Positions 6,910 to 10,039 of a DNA stretch of 10,039 nt are shown here, piece by piece. The DNA comes from Betaproteobacteria bacterium (lineage in GTDB: Bacteria; Pseudomonadota; Gammaproteobacteria; Burkholderiales; UBA9220), in NCBI GenBank assembly GCA_003519965.1, contig DOVS01000351.1:1-10039 (forward strand), in the 5' to 3' direction. A program made the position numbers and the translations under genes. The notes beneath the pieces are model-generated. The model had not been told where the DNA came from. It saw only the letters and a list, made by a program, of their open reading frames with translations, and searched no databases. The number at the start of each line of letters is the position of its first letter. The stretch's first letter is position 1.

Positions 6910-7014
6910 TTTGAGCGCGGGCCGAATGCACTCGGCACGTCCATGTGCCTCGCCCTTCGGGCAGCCCATGGCTGTGCAAATCGGCAATCCTGCCGATTTG
7001 TCGCTGCGCTCAAA
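6910..7014 (+). other. Multibranched foldable element
   Basis: TTTGAGCGC (6910-6918) and GCGCTCAAA (7006-7014) form a perfect 9-bp closing stem. Inside it lie GGCAC/GTGCC (6934-6949), GCCC/GGGC (6952-6962), CAGCC/GGCTG (6962-6974, sharing one base with the previous stem), and a perfect 10-bp hairpin CAAATCGGCA/TGCCGATTTG with a 4-base loop (6977-7000). GAGCGC (6913-6918) can alternatively pair with GCGCTC at 6895-6900. A structured RNA or a DNA repeat that forms hairpins are both possible. Confidence 0.45.
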
Positions 7015-7083
7015 CAGGCGGCCCGCTTCCCCTCGAAATGGCGGCGGTGCTCGGCGGCGTCGAACGGGTAACGCCATACATTC

Positions 7084-7129
7084 AAAACCGCTGTGCCCTC
7101 GGTGTTTTCTGTGGCAGCGGTTTTTCTTT
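7084..7129 (+). terminator. Terminator-like hairpin
   Basis: AAAACCGCTG (7084-7093) and CAGCGGTTTT (7115-7124) are exact reverse complements around a 21-base loop. The plus strand then reads TTTTTCTTT (7121-7129). It lies 367 bases after the stop of the 388-residue gene, so it is not an immediate terminator of it. In the opposite direction it has only four T residues and could weakly end transcripts from the glutaredoxin-like gene. It also lies in a repeat-like module, so its origin may not be regulatory. Confidence 0.4.
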
Positions 7130-7232
7130 GCGCCCTAAAGGGCATAAACGCCTTAGCGCCTTTGCATGAGACCGGCTTTATTCACTCTTATTCGCGTTCA
7201 TTCGCGGATAACAGGCTTTTGTATTTCTCCGC

Positions 7233-7634
7233 CTAGGCCGACTCGGTCTGTGCGTAACGGTCTTGCAGGTGGGCGATGATGTCGTTCGATTCGTACAGCC
7301 AGGTAGCGTTGCCCTGATCGTCGACGATTTTCAGGCAGGGCACCTTGATCTGGCCGCCGCCTTGCAGCAGCTCTTCGCGGTGTTGCGGGTTGCGTCGCGC
7401 ATCGCGGGTCTCGATGCGCAGCGACAGGCGTTTGATGGCGCGCCGGACCTTGATGCAGAACGGGCAGGTATTGAATTGGTAGAGGGTCAGGCTGCCGGTG
7501 AGTTCGTCCAGCGCGCGCTGTTCGGTTTCCGGGCGGACGACGCCCTTGGGCGTGGTCAGCCAGTTCCCCGCCAGCAGCAGGGGGCCGAGTGCGGCGCGTA
7601 ACGTTTTGAAGAAAAGCCTAAGTAACCATTTCAT
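7233..7634 (-). CDS. Glutaredoxin/GST N-terminal domain protein
   Basis: The product is a thioredoxin-fold protein probably acting in thiol-disulfide exchange with glutathione. The frame extends to 7742, but ATG at 7634 is the better start: AGGA lies eight bases upstream, and the 36 extra residues look unlike the family and run into repeat DNA. From this start it has 133 residues: a hydrophobic or amphipathic N-terminal segment (4-26) that may anchor it to the membrane, then LTLYQFNTCPFC with the active-site CPFC at 57-60, the RDAR..PQHREELLQGGGQIKVPCL stretch (77-101) with cis-proline P99, and YESNDII (114-120), typical of GST N-terminal and glutaredoxin folds. Similar short proteins are common in gammaproteobacteria. 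It has no operon partner in the window. Confidence 0.88.
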   Translation of the reverse strand: MKWLLRLFFKTLRAALGPLLLAGNWLTTPKGVVRPETEQRALDELTGSLTLYQFNTCPFCIKVRRAIKRLSLRIETRDARRNPQHREELLQGGGQIKVPCLKIVDDQGNATWLYESNDIIAHLQDRYAQTESA

Positions 7635-7777
7635 CTGTTTGATCCTATTTAGTCTGATTCTAAGTTGGTGCAATTCTCGCAGATGAAAGAGAAAAGGGGA
7701 ACCCCACACGCTAGGGTATCGGACTGAATCAATCCTGATCAACGCAAGATCAATGGAGTCTAAAATCCTATAGAGGG

Positions 7778-7802
7778 ATCAATAGGGTCAGACTCGATTG
7801 AT
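7778..7802 (-). repeat. 25-base palindromic repeat, copy A
   Basis: On the minus strand it has the form ATCAAT-nnn-GTC-n-GAC-nnn-ATTGAT, a spaced dyad shared with copies B and C. It faces copy B across 77 bases, forming an inverted pair like the paired units of REP/BIME elements. It lies 144 bases upstream of the glutaredoxin-like start. Confidence 0.75.
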
Positions 7803-7879
7803 TTTTTGCGGTGGCCTAGGGCCGTTAGCCGGACTATCGATTCGAGGCCTCTGGCCAGATTTTCCTCGACGCACTCGGC

Positions 7880-7904
7880 ATCAATCGAGTCCGACCTCAT
7901 TGAT
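7880..7904 (+). repeat. 25-base palindromic repeat, copy B
   Basis: It has the same spaced dyad as copies A and C and differs from copy C at one position (CTC against CCC before the final ATTGAT). The 29-base repeat starts six bases later, suggesting the two belong to one composite element. Confidence 0.75.
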
Positions 7905-7909
7905 TCCAT

Positions 7910-7938
7910 ACTGCCGTAGTCATCGCGGCAGCGGTGAT
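7910..7938 (+). repeat. 29-base dispersed repeat, copy 2
   Basis: It matches 4977-5005 at 27 of 29 positions, with the downstream GGCGGATGT block at 7978-7986. One frame reads AVVIAAAVIAVVA and then stops, so the tail could be the end of a degraded membrane protein gene or non-coding repeat DNA. Confidence 0.6.
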
Positions 7939-8220
7939 TGCGGTGGTCGCGTAATTGCGGCTCAGCGGGGACGAAGGGGCGGATGTCGCTGTTTCGGAAA
8001 CTATAGTACGCTACCCCAGCTCCTCGTGTACCGGGCCGGGTAACCTGGGAGAATTCCCTCGGCGCTCTTTCCCAAAGACTTAGGGCGCACTATTATTCAT
8101 AATAATCCTAATATTCAATTCATTATGGACAAGGTTTCAGATCGTTTTCCTCGGCGGTGCTTTTCCTGTCGTTTCTTGGGAATGTCTATTTGTCGTGATG
8201 TGTAATAAAAAAGGGGGTAA

Positions 8221-9060
8221 ATGAAAAATAAATTAATAGTTGTCGTTGGCGCAACAGGTAGACAAGGCCAGTCTGTAATAAAGAGTCTAATAAATAAAGA
8301 TTATAATATCAGGGCGTTAGTAAGAAATGCGAAAAGAATTAATGAGGTATTGCATGACAGTCCTGTTGAAATATTCACAGGCGATTTGAGAAGTAAAGAT
8401 TCGCTCAGAAATTTATATAGCAATGCTTACGGGTTATTCTTTGCTTTGCCGTTTTCAAAGGAATCCATAAATTTTGGCAAGGCATTGTTAGAGGCGGCAA
8501 AAGAATCGAATCTCGAGCACATCATTTATAGTTCAGTTGGTGGAGTTGATCGGTATTCAAAAGTAGATCATTTTTGCTACAAAAGAGAAATAGAAGAATA
8601 TCTTCGAAAACTTGGCAAACTATATACTGTGCTTCGCCCGGCTGGCTTTATGGACGGATTTGCAAATCCTAAATCTATAAGGCTTATCAGCGGGTTGTTG
8701 AAGCTCTATCTTCCAGAATCGAAAAAATTCCAGTTAATCTCCCTTCGGGACATAGGGAAATTCGCAGAAATTGCTATTAGCAATCCTGCTCACTACATAG
8801 GTAAAGAGACTGAAATAGCAGGGGATGAATTAACCTTAAATGACGTATTCGAAAAGATTGAACAAGTGAAAAATATAAAAATGTCGCCCATGAAGATACC
8901 GGGATTTGTAAAGCGTATTCTTCCTAGAATGATGCGGCAAGTGTTCGCATTTTATGCGGAAGATGGTTGGCATGCCGATTTAAAATCGTTAAGAGAAGAA
9001 AATCCAGAATTATTGTCGTTTGAAGATTGGCTCAATGCAACAGCGCTTTATGCAAAATAA
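8221..9060 (+). CDS. NmrA-like NAD(P)-binding protein
   Basis: The 279-residue product belongs to the NmrA-like branch of the atypical short-chain dehydrogenases. These either reduce small substrates or sense the NAD(P) redox state. The dinucleotide-binding motif GATGRQG is at 10-16 after the LIVVV strand. RALVRN (31-36) follows the second strand. D55 in FTGDL marks the third, YSSVGGVD is at 103-110, the VLRPAGFMDGF active-site-side segment at 137-147, and a C-terminal SFEDWL at 266-271. The length is typical. The start has AAGGGGGT just before ATG, close to the full anti-Shine-Dalgarno match, though the spacing is short. The gene is markedly AT-rich with A/T-ending codons, unlike pepA or the 388-residue gene, which points to transfer. 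The substrate is unknown. Confidence 0.9.
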   Translation: MKNKLIVVVGATGRQGQSVIKSLINKDYNIRALVRNAKRINEVLHDSPVEIFTGDLRSKDSLRNLYSNAYGLFFALPFSKESINFGKALLEAAKESNLEHIIYSSVGGVDRYSKVDHFCYKREIEEYLRKLGKLYTVLRPAGFMDGFANPKSIRLISGLLKLYLPESKKFQLISLRDIGKFAEIAISNPAHYIGKETEIAGDELTLNDVFEKIEQVKNIKMSPMKIPGFVKRILPRMMRQVFAFYAEDGWHADLKSLREENPELLSFEDWLNATALYAK

Positions 9061-9094
9061 TCCGCATACACGATGTCCCGGCCAAGGGTTGGCG

Positions 9095-9118
9095 CCGCTG
9101 CTGAATTTGGCGTTAGGC
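9095..9118 (+). other. Possible 3' half of an integron attC site
   Basis: The sequence CTGAATTTGGCGTTAGGC (9101-9118) resembles the right end of attC sites, with a GTTRRRY core at 9112-9118. It ends 58 bases after the NmrA-like stop, which is attC spacing. However, no matching RYYYAAC core with complementary L boxes is visible at the left side; only a poor GCATACA at 9064. Treat as a weak lead. Confidence 0.15.
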
Positions 9119-9234
9119 AATAAATAGAATGAAGTGAAACAGCCATTGCGAGGCCGGTTAATGGGCGATCTGATACTTTGATTTTTTGGCTGAAAAAGTA
9201 AGGTGGACGCATAATCGCTGTCGAGGATTGGAAT

Positions 9235-9723
9235 ATGGATAAAATGGGAGGAATTCTAAAACAATACGAAAAACATTTAATACTGCGTCATGAAACACCC
9301 ACGAACATTATCCGTTTAATTCCAAGTGGCGATGAAATTATAGCAACGCATGTTGGAATGAATCGATTTGAATTTAGAAATAAAATTTCTAATCGAATGA
9401 TACTTTATGCGGTTCCGCCGCAATTAAAGCAATATGGAATTTTTGCATGGTTAACGACCGTTTGTTTTTATGAAAAAGAGACCAAGGTCGCTGAAGTTAA
9501 CTACAAGCATTTTTTGGGAAAACCACAGTTTTCGGTAAATGATGTGCATTGTCCGGTAGAGGAAATTATTACCGGAGAGCAACGCATATTGAAATCTGAA
9601 CATTTCACTTTATATCAATCGCAAAATATGTCCGATGGCGGTTTTGAGGTGTTTGAAGAGGCGTACCTATACCCCTGTATGGGCTTTTTAGCCTATTTAA
9701 TATCGTTTAATGGGTCTACGTAG
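9235..9723 (+). CDS. Unknown 162-residue protein
   Basis: I do not recognise it. The start ATG has GAGG eight bases upstream; a second ATG three codons later is possible. The product is a mixed alpha/beta, probably cytosolic protein with no clear signal peptide. Notable stretches are NIIRLIPSGDEIIATHVGMNRFEF (24-47), an aromatic middle around IFAWLTTVCFYEKETKVAEV, and a C-terminal YLYPCMGFLAYLISF, which is hydrophobic but short for a membrane helix. Cysteines are sparse and show no metal-binding pattern. The gene is AT-rich like the NmrA-like gene 174 bases upstream and on the same strand, so they may have arrived together, although the gap is large for a tight operon. Confidence 0.7.
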   Translation: MDKMGGILKQYEKHLILRHETPTNIIRLIPSGDEIIATHVGMNRFEFRNKISNRMILYAVPPQLKQYGIFAWLTTVCFYEKETKVAEVNYKHFLGKPQFSVNDVHCPVEEIITGEQRILKSEHFTLYQSQNMSDGGFEVFEEAYLYPCMGFLAYLISFNGST

Positions 9724-9824
9724 TGCGTGAGGGGGTTAGGGATTGCGTAATAAAAAATGCTTAGCTAAAGGGTGGGAAGGAATATTAATCTCCACCGTGG
9801 TTTTATCGGGTAAGACATCGCAGG

Positions 9825-9849
9825 ATCAATCGAGTCCGACCCCATTGAT
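9825..9849 (+). repeat. 25-base palindromic repeat, copy C
   Basis: It has the same ATCAAT-nnn-GTC-n-GAC-nnn-ATTGAT structure and orientation as copy B. A second partial CATTGATTTG follows at 9853-9862. The transposase-like tail starts within about ten bases, so the repeat may mark the junction of an insertion. Confidence 0.75.
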
Positions 9850-9859
9850 TTGCATTGAT

Positions 9860-9971
9860 TTGTACGAGGTTGTGATTCAGCAATGGCGAACCGATTACAA
9901 TGGGTGCCGACCCATGCTCCATGCCGGGTTACAAAACACCCGCTGAAGTGGCTGAGCAACTACGATCTTGA
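9860..9971 (+). pseudogene. Remnant of an IS3-like transposase C-terminus
   Basis: One frame from 9860 reads LYEVVIQQWRTDYNGCRPM. The next frame then continues PGYKTPAEVAEQLRS to a stop at 9969-9971. Joined, they match the usual C-terminal end of IS3-type DDE transposases, W..YN..RPH..LGY.TPAE. One extra base near 9917 breaks the frame, and RPH appears as RPM. Everything upstream, including the DDE triad, is missing, so this is a short fossil. IS481-type enzymes end in a similar way, so the exact family is uncertain. Confidence 0.6.
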
Positions 9972-10039
9972 AGCAACATGCAGGCTGAATTAAGAATAGC
10001 ATGGTCGTAATCTTGGAGGCAGGCCGCACGCACGATGAC

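Larger units (their letters stand above)
6717..7232. repeat. Gene-free region of dispersed-repeat character
   Basis: This stretch has open frames on both strands, but none looks like a protein. Its blocks resemble, from general familiarity, repeat modules scattered between genes in many proteobacteria. They are a GTGCGGCAAGAAAGCGCCCA block near 6837-6856, a GC-rich hairpin block (6890-7014), a segment that on the minus strand reads CCACAGAAAACACCGAGGGC (7095-7114), and a TTCGCG direct repeat with 10-base period (7191-7206). These modules often create spurious predicted proteins. I cannot confirm copy number from one window. Confidence 0.55.
7635..8220. other. Repeat-bearing intergenic region
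   Basis: This gap between the divergent glutaredoxin-like and NmrA-like genes holds an inverted pair of 25-base palindromic repeats and the second copy of the 29-base repeat. From about 8085 it changes abruptly to AT-rich sequence leading into the NmrA-like gene. A small AT-rich hairpin, ATTATT-cat-AATAAT, lies at 8092-8106. I found no convincing promoter hexamer pair by eye and no other gene. Confidence 0.5.
9724..10039. other. Right-end region with mobile-element debris
   Basis: After the 162-residue gene, about 100 bases show nothing recognisable. Then come copy C of the palindromic repeat and a frameshifted transposase tail. The last 68 bases contain no feature I can name. The longer open frames here are not real genes. 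Confidence 0.5.

Noticed and set aside
6580..7145. Several overlapping open frames on both strands in the repeat region
   Set aside because: Their products are Arg/Ala/Pro-rich and lack domains. They follow repeat modules that typically generate spurious proteins.
7635..7742. N-terminal extension of the glutaredoxin-like protein to an upstream ATG
   Set aside because: The extension is unlike the family and lies in repeat-rich DNA; the internal ATG at 7634 has a properly spaced AGGA.
7798..8043. 81-codon open frame between the repeats and the NmrA-like gene
   Set aside because: It runs through both repeat types, has no ribosome site or recognisable domain, and looks like chance translation.

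Overview
The window looks like a chromosomal segment of a gammaproteobacterium. The strongest evidence is the block at 1-4357: holC and pepA on the minus strand, divergent from lptF-lptG on the plus strand. This matches the Escherichia coli order, where valS-holC-pepA lies back to back with lptF-lptG. A narrower placement, such as a methanotroph-like gammaproteobacterium, is only a guess.

Layout. Positions 1-2081 (minus strand) hold an apparent pepA-holC-small unknown gene operon with tight junctions. It is driven by a good sigma70-type promoter in the 120-base pepA/lptF gap. Positions 2202-4357 (plus) hold lptF and lptG, overlapping by ATGA; they encode the two membrane subunits of the LPS exporter. 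An RDD-family membrane protein follows convergently (4500-4919, minus). Next comes about 630 bases without a convincing gene, containing several inverted repeats and one copy of a 29-base dispersed repeat. At 5550-6716 lies a 388-residue soluble protein that I cannot assign. It has strong G/C third-position bias, a good Shine-Dalgarno and a heavily structured upstream region. Positions 6717-7232 contain no gene. They resemble a mosaic of intergenic repeat modules and can fold into nested hairpins. A short membrane-anchored glutaredoxin/GST-N-like protein follows on the minus strand (7233-7634).

The right third (about 7640-10039) is accessory in character. Three copies of a 25-base palindromic repeat occur here, two as an inverted pair. 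The second and third copies lie in direct orientation on either side of an AT-rich island. The island holds an NmrA-like NAD(P)-binding protein (8221-9060) and an unknown 162-residue protein (9235-9723). A frameshifted remnant of an IS3-like transposase C-terminus lies at the right end, directly after the third copy. The base composition, repeats and transposase remnant together suggest acquired DNA.

The core genes serve separate housekeeping tasks: DNA replication, peptide turnover and outer-membrane LPS export. The most interesting unexplained parts are the 388-residue protein with its leader, the structured repeat at 6780-7220, and the repeat-bounded AT-rich island. I see no tRNA, rRNA, CRISPR array or complete mobile element.
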